Assembly (NCBI GenBank): GCA_003013855.2
Contig: ML058407.1
Location: 682,001 to 746,000, forward strand
DNA: 64,000 nt
Reading direction: 5' to 3'
Source of the DNA: Liriodendron chinense
Taxonomy: Eukaryota; Streptophyta; Magnoliopsida; Magnoliales; Magnoliaceae
The translations under genes and the position numbers were made by a program. This document shows positions 42,216-54,600 of this stretch, one piece after another. How positions within the stretch are numbered: position 1 is the stretch's first letter; each line of letters begins with the position of its first letter. The notes under the pieces were generated by a model. That model was not told where the DNA came from. It worked only from the letters and a program-made list of their open reading frames with translations, and ran no database searches.

Positions 42216-43067
42216 ATGGTACAAGCTGTCGAAGAAAGGGAATCGGCAAGACACGACGTCGAATTGTTGGCAATCCGAGAACAAGTCAGCAAATTGGTCC
42301 AGGCCCATAGGGAGCTATCCAAACAGATGGGAGAAGTTCAGGAGGCTTTAGCCATCTTGGTCTCAAAGAAAGTGACCCCTAGTACTGCTCTGCCTGTCCA
42401 ACAGTTGGAAGAAGAAGCACCGGGGACAGCCCGTAATGTTGTTGAAGTAAGACAACAAAGCCACACCGAACAAATAAACGCGCGTATGTCGGGTTCAGAC
42501 TCCATGATCCCATACGAACTGCTAGGCAATATCTCTTTCACCCTTCGTAACCTGGCTGCAGAGGTTCGCATGATAGAGCAATCCATTTCAGAAACACGAT
42601 CTCAAGCAGAAAAGTCAAGACACAAAATGAGAAAGAGGACACGGGTAGATGTAAGAAAGAACCCTAGAAACCGAAAACGACTGAATCCAGGACACGAGGC
42701 AGAGACCAGTGTAATGAGGACACAAGACAAGGGCAAAGAACCTCAGAAGTCGCGGCACATGACAATCAGTGAGCGAGATGAAAAGAATGGACCATACACA
42801 TTTGACATCAAAGACCTTGTCCCAATTATGGAGCGACTAATCGAAGAAAGAAAATTGCGACTCCCAAAGTTTGTTCGACTAGCAGAAGTAGGACGCGTGG
42901 ATGATCCCAACTATTGCGAATATCACAGATGCGTAGGCCATAAAACCGAGCAATGCTTCGTCCTAAAAGGAAAGATACAAAAGATGATAAATCAAGGCGT
43001 CGTCAGTTTGAAAATGGGAGAGTCTGATAAAACCCCGGCTAGTACGGTTCCAGTAGATATCGCTTAG
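42216..43067 (+). CDS. Second Gag-like ORF of E, lacking the capsid core
   Basis: A 283-residue open frame starting six bases after the first gag. Its start (VQAVEERESARHDVELLAIREQVSKL) resembles the start of the first copy at 40730. Its end has the same features as the end of the first copy: an FDIKDLVPIMERLIEE segment and the knuckle CEYHRCVGHKTEQC with C-x2-H-x4-H-x4-C spacing. The central Gag core is absent. It therefore looks like a tandem duplicate that lost its middle, leaving an RNA-binding end with a coiled-coil front. Unlike the first copy it has no stop. Confidence 0.78.
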   Translation: MVQAVEERESARHDVELLAIREQVSKLVQAHRELSKQMGEVQEALAILVSKKVTPSTALPVQQLEEEAPGTARNVVEVRQQSHTEQINARMSGSDSMIPYELLGNISFTLRNLAAEVRMIEQSISETRSQAEKSRHKMRKRTRVDVRKNPRNRKRLNPGHEAETSVMRTQDKGKEPQKSRHMTISERDEKNGPYTFDIKDLVPIMERLIEERKLRLPKFVRLAEVGRVDDPNYCEYHRCVGHKTEQCFVLKGKIQKMINQGVVSLKMGESDKTPASTVPVDIA

Positions 43068-44460
43068 GAAGAACTTCGCTCGAAGAACTCCATTTCCTAA
43101 ACTTCAATAATCGTGAACGTTTACAAATAGTCCTGGCGGTTTATAAAGTAGATAGGAATATACTTATGTTCACTCATGCATCTACTTCATCTGTATGCTA
43201 TGCTTCATACTTGTTTACATGTTCACTCACATCATACTGTTGCGCATATGAATATAAAATGTTCGTAGAGCTCTTCTTTATGACAGGTACCATAGTCGGA
43301 GAATATTAAAGAATCGACTCCACGAATCATCAACCAACTTATTATATCCTCATCAGACTGGTCGAATCAAGAGAGAATATCTTATAGAAAGTCTACGCGA
43401 ATCACAACATCCCCATATTATGGTATCTTTGTCACAGGTTCTCATATTAAGTATCCTGGTATTCTGGCATTCCTCTGCTCAATAGGAAAATACTTCAGAA
43501 TTGATGGATTCTCATATATATGTATATGTGGTTTTATATGAAGATGGCCGGGATACTCTATTATTATCAATCTCTTATACTTTTGCACAATGTTTTATAT
43601 GAAGATAATCGGAACATCACTATCTATATCCAGCTTTCGTATTATGTCATGGATCTCCCATCATTATCGCATTATTCTTTTACTGTATATGAAGATAAGT
43701 CACGGTTGGGAATCTCCTGCATACATATGTATACATACGGCCTTATATGAAGATGATTAGGGCATTCTATTATGTATCACTTCACCTTGAACATATCGAC
43801 AACTTCCTCTTATGAAGAACTCTGCGATAAGAATATGCAATTAAAGATTATGATCAGACGGGTATTCGGCACGGATTCCTAAAGCACAAGATTTGTCTCA
43901 CTAGAATGAAGTGGTCTTACAAAGTGACGAGCCAGAAGCACTGGGGGCAAGCCCCAATATGTTATATGAAATTCAAGTTTATAAGAAGAAGAAGCACTGG
44001 GGGCAAGCCCTAATATGTTATCAAAATCTCAAGTCTGCAGAAAGAAATGACTGGGGGCAGGCCAGGAAGGATGACAGATAAACCCAAAAACACGGAGTTA
44101 AAAGAAAGTTTCGAGCTTATGACATGAACGTCTCTCGAAAGCGATGACCCAAGGGTACGCAGGTTAAGTAAAAAGGGAAGTATTATTCCTATGGGTTTTT
44201 TCCATTTTTTTTATGCTTTGATATACTCAGTTTACATTAAATTCACACATAATACATTATTTTATGCATACTAGTCTCAAACACACAACACCAAGTAGTG
44301 GTTTAGCAAAAGAATCATTGTCATTATTTTAGATCATGAAGCATGCAGTTAACAAGTTCTGATGTCGATTACATCGGGTACAAGTGACAGTTAGGTATTC
44401 AGGACAGCTGTCTAATACTATTTTTGTCTGACAATGACCGTAAAAAGCAAAAGAACAGAA
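43068..44460 (+). other. Non-coding region of E where pol would be expected
   Basis: About 1.4 kb without a gene. TATATGAAGAT recurs at 43535, 43596, 43686 and 43744. ACTGGGGGC recurs at 43940, 43996 and 44050, 56 and 54 bp apart, within longer similar blocks (AAGCACTGGGGGCAAGCCC). This purine-rich motif resembles a PPT. Confidence 0.7.
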
Positions 44461-47400
44461 TTACAGCTTCTCCAGACACCCTGTTATGAACTTCATCACA
44501 TCTTTTCGTGTTACCTCCATGGTAGCCTTTGCCTCTGTTAGAGTCAGCGCAGGATTCGGAATATCACGAAGTTCGATTTCTAAATCTTCCATTTGCTTGC
44601 GTGCCGCCTCTCCTTCACTCTCGAGTTGTGCGACCTCGGCACGGTTCTGATTAACGACAAGATCAAGGCGGGCAACCTCAAGATTTATGACCGTTTCTTC
44701 CGCTTGTAGCCGCGCGATCTCAGATTTGACATCAGCAAGATGATTAATACACCCGCGACGTTGAGTCTCACTATCTTCTAAGGTTGTTCTAGCATTAACC
44801 GTTGAATGTTCTCGCTGCTCTATGACAGGCAGCAAAGAAGACAGCACTTGCCATTTCTCTTCGGCAATAGGGTCAGGTTCAATCTGTTCAGTCATAATAA
44901 CCTACGCAATAGAATCCTCGAAAGAAGAAATGCGACAGACTATTTTGGATACATTAGACCCGATTACTCCTGCACAAGCTTCCAATGCCTTCACCCCTGC
45001 TCCTAGTGTATGCCACTTGCTTGGCTCAGCCAACGCCTTTGAAATGTTGGATAGTAGACCCCTCAGTACGCTCTGCCCGAAACAGTCTAAATGATCGAAA
45101 CAAGGTACGTCGAATGCTCCGTGGATAGCAGCCTCAGAACTGGCAATATCTGCAACAAAAGGAACAGAGCGAGTATTCAATGAAATGGTAAGTACAGAAA
45201 AAAGAATACACCAAGGAGCTATGAAAGAACCGTACCAGTAGATGAGTCAACGACAGGTTTCGAGAAATCTGCAGTATGTATTGTTGCATCAGGGAATGGC
45301 TCAATAGTCTCGGTCAGTGGTGTTGAGGTCACATCCAGAAGTTCAGTAGTATCGCTATCAGTATCGATCATTTCAGTTGCCGCCGGTGACTCTGCCATAC
45401 CCTCAACACTGGAAGCACCAGGGACCATAAATACAGTCGCGTCACTCCATGGCATAGTAGACCCTTACAGATTATCTCTAATCGGCCCAGCTCGCTCTCT
45501 CACGCCAGCATGGTCTGATATTTCATTCACCGACCCAGTCGTTGTTAGGTCATCTTCACTAACTAATCGACTGGCACTCCTATCACCTTCAACCACCAGA
45601 AGACGTGTGAACCCGGCTTCTTGAGACCATTTTGCTAAAGGTATCCCGAAAGTATGCTAGCCATCCAACGCAGTATCCTCTTTACGATGGTCAATTGACA
45701 CACTTAGGGAGATCGTATACTTAATGCTCGACGATAAATACTGCTTCAGCCTGTTCTCTATAATAACCCAATCCATCAGCGAGGACCTTTGTCAACCCTG
45801 GAGAAGGAATGTAGAGTGGATTATCAACAGAGCTGTTGTTCCGGACCAGAGCATATTGATGCACCCACCATCTCAGCCAACTATAAGGACCGCTAGTCTT
45901 CCGATAGAGGTCGGGAAGCATGAACCTCGCGCCTGTTCGTGTCATCAAAAGTTGATGCCATATCCACTCCCAATGAGCAGGACCTGTGCCGTACGCCCGC
46001 TCTACTTTAGTTACATCTGGTAACGTCATCGGAACACCCTGATCGTACCCAAATTGCCTGGCAAACCGACTAGGGTAATAAGGTTCTCGCCATAACTCTA
46101 TTCCTTCACGCAGCGGAAGTGAGGCAGTACGAATAGACACCAGAAATTCCCTATCAGTGGCATCCACAGAATGTTCATCATCAACGACTTCTCGATCTTC
46201 CTCGGCATCAGAAACAGAAAAGTGGTAGAAGAAAATCTCCGCCCAACTGCCAATTTTGGAAGTTATCCAATCAGACGACTGCGTTATCATGTTAAGTTTT
46301 CTATAGCGATAAAGAGGTGCGTGATCAGCATGGAGAGACTGGAAGAGATCCACTCCGTATGTCCACGAGAAATATATGCCTAACCATCCACAAAAGAAAT
46401 GCCATGGGCAATAAGCTGTGTTCATCCCTCGCCAGGGTTGGTCTTTGTTACTCACAATATTGCCAAAAGCCCTATATAAACTGCATAACACGGGGGTGCT
46501 AGAGAAAATTGACGACCATTTGCAAGAGCTCCCACCACGATGAAGCAAGAAACCCTGACACCATCAGCACTCTTGGAGCTAGGCAACATAACTGCCGACA
46601 ACTAGTATGCTTAGAATCCTGCCAGTTCACAAGATGGTGTAAGCTCATTCGGATTGCGAAAATTTTGTTTAAAACGTTCCTTCATTAAAGCCTGGTCTTC
46701 GGGTAAGATCTCATACTCTTCATAATTAATGCTGCGAGGAGAAAGAAGTGCCCATGTCAGAAACAAAGAAATTAAAGTATGTAGAGCATAAAGTACAAAA
46801 GAAGGCATCGAAAGAAGTATTACTTCATCCTCTGGCTGAAGTAGATCAACCAGTCGTCATAGTGAATTTTTGTAATATTGTCGAACTGCGACAACTCAGC
46901 AAACAACTCTAGACAAGCCTTTGAATGATATGCATCTCGAGGACTTTTGAGCCGAAACGAAGACAGCTCTTCATCAGTTGGGACGTATTCCTGGTAATAT
47001 TCTCTTATCACAGACAACCCAGCCATCATCCAGAGATCCCATAAAGTTATGCTCATCTCTCCATATGAAAGTGGAACGAATTGGTAACGGAAGACCAGTA
47101 GTTCAAGAAGCTTCGAAGAATTGTTGGATCTCGGGAGAAATGTTCAGAAGTTGCATCGATAGCCTGATACAGGCTGACTTGTTTTAAAATCCTCTCATGT
47201 CGGATCAAAATCTCTTTTGCCCACGGCTTATAACCAACTCGCTCGTTCAAATGACCCCGCGTACGAAAGCTCTTCATCGCCCACATTGTCGCCTTGTCCA
47301 GGTGTCGAAACCTTTGCTGCACTGTCTCAAAATAATGGACTGGAGAAGGAGTGTGAGGATCACAAGTAGGCGCAAGGAAAACCATTTCTCTCGAGGAACC

Positions 47401-48099
47401 TACCCGCTGTTCTCTCCCATCGTCGACCAGTATGGTAGTGAACAACTGCTCGGGGGCAGATGTCCACCTCTCGACTCCATAGAACTGAAAAGGGCCTTGA
47501 ACATTGGATGGTTCGATGCTCGGGAAGGGCCTGTGCCTCGTAAGAGATTTTTCATGAAAGATGACTCGATCGGTATAAGGATTGACGATGGAGAAACCGC
47601 ACGTCGTAATGATCTTGTTTCTATTCCAACCAATCTTCATCCGCTCATTCTTTGGATCAACGAGCTGTGGTGATTGCTCCACCTTGTCAACTTCCTCAGC
47701 CGGCTTCTTACATCGATTTTGTCTCCTTTTCTTTTGACCTTCCTGATCATCCTCGGAATGTTGGCCGCGCACGTTAGAAGGACTTGCCTCAATGACATTG
47801 GTAGCATCAGTGAACTGACAATACCAGGCAGACCATTCATCTTCAGTCCCTTGCGTCGGAGGCTCAGATGTGGTTTTGTCCACATAGATACGCAGTAATA
47901 CTTTATGGGAGAGCTGCTTAATTCGATCAAAGAAATCCTTCACTTCGGATTCGATTGTCTCAAAGGATTGCGAATGACACTCTACCGAAGACGGGTTAGT
48001 AGTATCTCCAGTCACCCTCTTCTTACCGCGTCGTACAGACGAAGCGCCGGAGACTTGCGATTTGGAAGCTTCACTGGAAGATCTTGCTGCTGTTGCCAT
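44461..48099 (-). pseudogene. Antisense three-exon plant-mobile-domain gene of E (broken)
   Basis: On the minus strand three blocks join in frame through GT-AG introns: 48099-46824, intron 46823-46732 (GTAATAC...CTCGCAG), 46731-45236, intron 45235-45150 (GTACGG...GTTGCAG), 45149-44461. After a Ser-rich N-terminus come features of the plant mobile domain: the GEMSITLWDLW segment at about 47065-47030, GRQFSLAPP in exon 2 and YCPWHFFCGWLGIYF near 46410. The end is a long coiled coil (about 44850-44500). Breaks: a one-base shift just before the GEM motif, a stop at 46613, a shift near 46475, stops near 45661 and 45465, and TAG 44902-44904. The layout parallels the antisense gene of C. Confidence 0.75.
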
Positions 48100-49038
48100 G
48101 ATTCACTGCAACACGCAAACAAAAGTGCATCAAACAAAAGACTAGCGCATGCAACAGGCAACGCAATAAGGTAAGCACCGCATCATTCAAGCACGGATTT
48201 CACACACAAAATACGTCAGTAAATACATGCATAAAGTCATGACCCACAACAATATGGAAATAGTGGAATTCGAGCGCACATCCGACAAGCAAGCACGCAC
48301 ATATCATAGAGCAGCAAATACAGTAGCAGCCCTACATGTACACTCGGAGTGCGTACAAATTCGCACTAACCCCAAATGATGCATAAGCACCTGTTTGGAA
48401 GTGCACATCGTAGAACCGCTTAAGGGAGCAGTTGCAAGCCATCAAAGACCAGCATAAGCAACATATTATGGGGCATAAGCACTAAGTCCCAATCGTATTC
48501 AAGCGTTGAGTGAGATAGCCACAAACGACATCGAGTTTGGCTGAGAATAGAGCCAGATATGCCACTTTTTCACCGAAGGCAGGTGTTGGGGCCAAAATTA
48601 CATTATTTCACTAAGTAGTGTAACCACATGCGCCCAAGGAGATGCCCCAAGCGCATGTGGCCTCTCACATGCGCCTGATCACCTCTCACATGTGCCCATT
48701 TTGTGAATTTCCTTCCACTTATGAAAGGTGCACTACTACATGCGCTTGGGGCAAGAAACGTCCGCCTAAGCTATCTCTACATGCGCATGGAGCCAATGAC
48801 ATGCGCGTGGAGCAAAATCCCATATGCCCATTATCAGTTGGAGGGGCACATGCGCCCATGGGAAGAGCACATGTGCCTACTCCCTCATGAGGAGCTCTCT
48901 CACCTCTTAGAATTTTGGTTTTCTTGATTCGGAAATGACCAAATGACTCAGTGAGTCCGGTATTTATACTTGAGCCTGGGGACCGGTGCACCGCACTGGC
49001 CTGACGTAAGCATCCATCGCAGCGCACCGGGGGGCACT
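48100..49038 (+). other. Non-coding region of E before the 3' LTR, with PPT
   Basis: No gene. 48600-48880 is rich in the CATGCGC motif, as are the LTRs. A purine-rich CCGGGGGGCACT touches the 3' LTR at 49039 and is the likely PPT. It would also hold the promoter of the antisense gene, but I see no convincing TATA box on the minus strand. Confidence 0.65.
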
Positions 49039-52000
49039 TGCTAGGGCTCAAATTTGTACCCATTATAAAATAGTATTCAGCGATCCATCTACGACGATTT
49101 GGACCGATTTCGAGATTCGAAATACTCAGAAAATGCCAGTGCAACCCAAACATGCGCGATCATGACCGAAACCTAAAAATGCTATTTCAGGATGGAATTA
49201 GACATGTGAATTACCGCCAAATGATCCGGAACGTCCCTAAAACCCTTAACCTGCAAGTTTCAAGGTCGCACGATGCATATCTTTACCCGCGCGCTTCCAA
49301 ATGCATTTTTGCCCTGACCGTATCCGACTATAAGGGCCCTGAAAGCTTACAGGTACTATTTCAGGCTGGAATTAGACATGCGGATGGCCGTCAAATGATC
49401 CGAATGCCCAAAAAACCTTAAGTAGCAAGTTTGAAGTCCTTGTGGTGCATATTTCTATGTGCGCGCTTCCCGGAACAATATTCCTATGCAAAGAGCTGAT
49501 CGGGAGGGTCCAAATTGGGCAAAGAACTACCAAAATTTACAGCAGATGACCATCGTTACCCCACCCCATTCATTTAGGAGGTCGATTATGGCCTAAAAGC
49601 GGCTTGGCGTCAGTGACTTTGGTATCTGAAAAGGTAGCCCCCCTTTGAAGGTCGCCCTTCGGAGCCCAAAACCTGAAATATTCTAAGGGATGGAACATGC
49701 ATTCGTTCACTCCGTCTCCACATGCATTCGTTCACTCTCTCTTCACATGCGGATGACATGAGGAGACATGCATTTGCCCTCTCACCACATGAGCATGAGA
49801 GCTCTCTCTCTCCCCTTTCAATATTATAAATAAAATAAAAATATAAAAAATCATGAAAATATTCTAAGTGGGGCCACATGCGGCAAACACAGAGGCCACA
49901 TGCGCCCATACCAAGGGCACATGTGCCCACACCAAGCCACATGTGCCTGATGCATGGTGACATGCGCATGATTCCCATCACATGCGCATGACTCCTCTCT
50001 CCAAATGCATGCGCATGCTCTCCCTTTTGCAAACAACATGCGCCCGGTACCTGATACCCGATTAACATGCTATAAATACCCCTCTACTTGATGAGACAGG
50101 GACGAGATCATCACTCCCAGAGCACTCTTCTTGCAGAGGTAAAAATTCTTCACCGGAATCCTCACCGGGATAGGGACATGCGCCCATACCTTCGCCGGAT
50201 GCCCTCGTCGGAAAGGGATTTCTCCCACCGGAGCAAAATCCTCCAAGTCCCATGGGACATGCGCTCATCCTTTTATTGGAAGCAAATAGGAAATTTCTTA
50301 AGTCCTTGGAGGACATGCGCCCAAGGGAGAAGCCACATGCGCACAAGTGCGCCTAAGGGAGAAGCCACATGCGCACAAGTGAGCCCAAGGGGCAGGCACA
50401 TGCGCTTACCTCCCTTCCCTTCCATCTCTCTCCTCACTTTTCTCTCACATGCGCTTGGGATGGGATCACATGCACCCAACTTGAGATCACATGCGCCCAC
50501 ACCCCATGGGAGATGCGCCTGGACGCTGATGGGGAGGTGAGGCCTTCTGTGATGTGGCCCGCCTTTGATGTGGCCCACATTCCGATCAAGAGGACGCTCC
50601 TAGACACACATCAATGCCCTCTATCCATCCCCCGGACCGGATTCACCAACGGTCGATGTTAAGTGGGTCAAATCAGCAATTTGATCAAAAAGGGCCAACA
50701 CTTAGCCAATATTGCAAACCTCAGGAAACCCTTCCGAAAGAGCCGGAAACGGTCGAAATCGAGAGGAATCAAGCGGAATTTGACCGAACCCGAGAGGGAG
50801 ACTTCTTTCCGCCATAACATGATATATCATAATCATGCACGCAACAAGGTTATCCAAACTCAAGAGCCCCAAATACCTTAATCAAGTGGTCAGCAGGCCC
50901 ACTACTTAGTTGTTTTTAGCCCTGGGAAGTGCCCAGTCGGCTCGAAAATAGACCCATGCTAAACAAAATCGAAATGCGATCGCACTGCGACCCTCGTGGA
51001 CATAATCCACCCCTATCTAAAGACGATCGTGATAGGTATTCACCAAATCCTCCGATAAGATCGTAAACAGGCCCTGAGAAGTGCCCTGATGGCCCAAATA
51101 CCTACAAATGCCAAGTGAAATCAATCACGATCGCAAAGACGCAAGGGCAAAATATCGACGACATAAAGATATATACGAAGCGGGTTGATCAAAGGAAATG
51201 CATAATTTGTCTGATACACTTAACATCTAGCATAAATGCGATCTTCTCTTGAGCATGCATAAAGCATAGTTACTTTGTACTGTACTCATTTGCATCCATT
51301 GCATGAATTTATTTCATCTCGGATCGAGTTACGAAACTAAATCAAAGGGGACTATGGTTATCATCGAAAATCATAACCAAAGAGTTCTAAATGTCTGAAA
51401 TACTTCATTGTTAAGACCAGTTGATGTGAGTCCTGTCCAAGGCGGGATCCGTCAGTTGAGTGGTTAAGGTAATGAGTGTCTTCCAGTAAGTCACCCGTCC
51501 CATCAGAGACGGTCACTGGCCCTGGTTGCAGTAAATGGATGCCCTGAAGTGTATCTTTGAAAGTCATATCGTCCATAGAGACGCGTCATGACATTGAGAT
51601 ATACGACTCGGTCGAAACCCTGGTCGCACAAAGATCCCATGGAGTGCCTTCCAGCAAGTCACCCGTCTGCTACAATCCGAAGATTGCACACCCAAGTGCA
51701 GGTAGCGAAGTAGTAAAATACTCGGTAAGACCGAGGTCGATCCACAGGATTGGGGTTAAGAACACTTAGAGGAATTAGTTTAGGTTAGTGAGATGAAATC
51801 TAGGTTTATCCACGAGAGTGGAGCAAGTTGTGTGTGGTGAAAGACAAAAATAGAAAATGGGCTAAGACATCAGGGATCCACCTTTGATTCATTCACAAGA
51901 TTTGATTTATTGGTCCAACTATAACTCAACTGGAATTGAATAAAGATTCATTCCAATCGGAAGATGAAACAGTTAAACCATTTGCATATTTCATAAAAGA

Positions 52001-52582
52001 TGGTGATCTGAACCGATTGATTTGACCATGAAGCACTCGTTAGTTGATCGCAGGGAATTCCAAGCATCCACTGTGCCCGAAGTCGACAATGGATCAAGGA
52101 ATTGTACAGATCAACAACTTTGCCAACAAGTCAACCGATAAGATCACAATTCATACGATCAAATGCATACTTACAAGATAGGAGGCTTTGATTGACCGAT
52201 CCAACCGTTAAGATCTCGTCTATCGATCGCAGGGAATCCAAAGCATCCAATGTGCCCGGAGTCTACAATGGATCAAGGGATTTTACAGATCGATGACTTT
52301 ACCTGCACTAGCTCGATGACCGTAGGGAATCCAAAGCATCCAACGTGCCCAGAGTCGACGATGGATCAAGGGACTTTATCGATCATGAACTAGCTAATTG
52401 GTGTGCAAGGGATCCCAAGCATCCAACGTGCCCGGAGTCGACGATGGATCAAGGGGCTTGCACAACAATAGCGTCCGCCGAGGTGGATAACCAAACCAAT
52501 CAACCAAAGAGAACTCCAACAATTTCACCACACAATGTTGAACCAAAAGAACCAAAGCTTGTAAATTTCTTCAAAGGCTTCA

Positions 52583-52602
52583 CCCCTAGCCTTAGCTAGA
52601 GG
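52583..52602 (-). other. Conserved R/U5 stem-loop, G copy
   Basis: On the minus strand CCTCTAGC / GCTAGGGG with loop TAAG, 175 bp after the TATA box. The pair that varies between X and B is missing from both arms, and one pair is a G-T wobble. Confidence 0.68.
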
Positions 52603-53044
52603 TTTAGCCAACCATGCTACAATGGAAGACTAAATTCTCTACAAAGGAAAAACTACACTACTCTACACTACAAAAGAAAGAAAGAAAGAAAACTAAAGAG
52701 AAGAGAGGAGTTGTAGAGAATGGAATTTGAGGGATGATAGGGATGATTCAAATGAGGAGGAGAGGCCCCCTTTTATAGACTTTTGAGAGGCTCCCAAGCC
52801 TCCTCCCAATCCTAGGTGGCACACAAAAAGTCTCTTTAGGTTTGGGAATGGAGTTAGGCTTGGAGTGCCCAAAGCAAACTTTGCTTTTAGGTTTGGGCTT
52901 GGAGTTAGGCTTGGATGGACATGTGGCAAGAAAAGTACTCCAATCCTAGGTGTCACTCCAAGCCTAAAGCAACTTTTCTTTTAGGTTTGGGCTTGGAGTG
53001 AGGCTTGGATGATGAGGTGGCAATTCCAAGCCTTACACATGTGT

Positions 53045-53045
<1 letters not shown>

Positions 53046-53100
<55 letters not shown>
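53046..53100 (+). repeat. GA microsatellite in G
   Basis: About 27 perfect GA units. Reading frames that run through it and the following GGACGG-rich region are not genes. Confidence 0.95.
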
Positions 53101-53102
<2 letters not shown>

Positions 53103-54600
53103 CCTCTCTTGCTGCCATGGTAGAGATGATGAGAAGGATCAAGGGGTCCACTGGATGGTGGAGAGCTGGCCATAGACGTCCAATCCTAGTGATAATGGGA
53201 GCTGGTTGCTGCAACGTCGGCTGCTACACGCCGGACGGCTGGATTGAGACGGTCCAATGGCTCGACGTTGAAGCTGCAGAGGAGCTGATGTGTTGCACGT
53301 GTGAGATTCTCCAGCTGCTGCCTTGGAGAGTGAACGACCTACTTGATGATGGTGAGGATGAAGTGGATGGTGGAGATGAAGTTGCTGTAGATGGTGAACT
53401 GGACGTGCTGGGATTTGAATTCTGGACGTCAACTGAAGATAGAAGCAGCTGTTGCTGCTTGTGGTGCTGAAGATGGACAATTGCTGATGGATGTTGCACG
53501 TGTGGTTGGCAACACACATGAGGAGTGCTGCTGCTGGTCAACATGCTACTGAAGGTGGTCCACCTGATGGACGGACACTGCCTCTGCTGGGTGCACGTGT
53601 GGGCTGCAAGGAATGAAGATGAAGAGGAGAGTTGCTGATGTTGTGGACGGCTAATGGCAGATGCGTCCAATAAATGGACGGTTGTTTGCTGTACATTGAA
53701 GGTGGGGTCCACAACGTTGCTGGGCTGATGGTTGGCTGAGGATCTGCTGGATCATCCAGTTACTTGGACGTTGATGTTGCTGCTGACGTCCAGCCCTGGA
53801 CGGTGGAGATTTGAGCCCATCTTGATGGACGGCTGAAGATGTATCTGTGTGGACGGTTGAAAATTCCTGAGTGGGGCCTACTTGCTGGACGGATGGACGG
53901 CTGGAGATGATGCCGCATCAGGGACGTTGGAGCTGGAAATGGTGGGGTCCACTAGAGCATGGGATGGACGGTGGAGATCACTGCTGGACCTATGATGATG
54001 CTGAAGAGTTGCAGCTGTGCCGGGATGTTGCTGACGATGGACGTGCAGACGCTGGATGATTGGAGGATGGACGGCTGGTGCTGGACGTGATGGATGGTGA
54101 AGCTGCAGCATTACTGCTGCACGTGTGGGGATGCTGCACGTGTGGAGATGCTGCACCGTGTGTTGAATGGTGTGGTCCCCACCAGGTGATGTTTGGACGA
54201 TCGTTGGATCTTGAGATGCTGGCCGTTGATCAAATGATGGATGGTGGAATTCATCCAGCCCTTCATTGCTGACGTGATGCAGGTGCTGATCTTCAACTGA
54301 CGGACGGTGCTTGATGAGTCCACATGTGCTGGTTGCTGGAGTGTTAAAGCTTGGAGGCACATGCAGATGGCCACTTTGCTATGGCAGACGTTGATTGGAG
54401 TGCGGTCCACTGGAGATTTAGGGTGATCAGTTGATGTAGTGGATGGTTGCACGTTGTTTGTTGGCCGTTGATGGAGCTGGAAATGGATGATGGACGGTTG
54501 GAATTTCCCGAGATGTCCTTGCACACGTGATGTGATGTGGGGTCCGCTTTGCTAATCTAATACAGTGGAAAATGTGGCCCACCTTGCTGGAAGTGTGAAG
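53101..54600 (+). repeat. GGACGG/GCTGCTGG-rich degenerate region in G
   Basis: About 1.5 kb of G-rich sequence full of TGGACGG and TTGCTG words without a fixed period. Several His-, Ser- and Gln-rich frames cross it on the minus strand; their composition follows from the repeats and I do not call them genes. Confidence 0.7.

Noticed and set aside
47197..48174. Plus-strand frames up to 158 residues
   Set aside because: They are shadows of the antisense plant-mobile-domain gene of E, which has splice sites and domain motifs on the minus strand.
53009..54526. Several 130-160-residue frames rich in His, Ser, Gln or Trp
   Set aside because: They cross the GA microsatellite and the GGACGG-rich block of solo LTR G; composition mirrors the repeats, and no start context or domain was seen.
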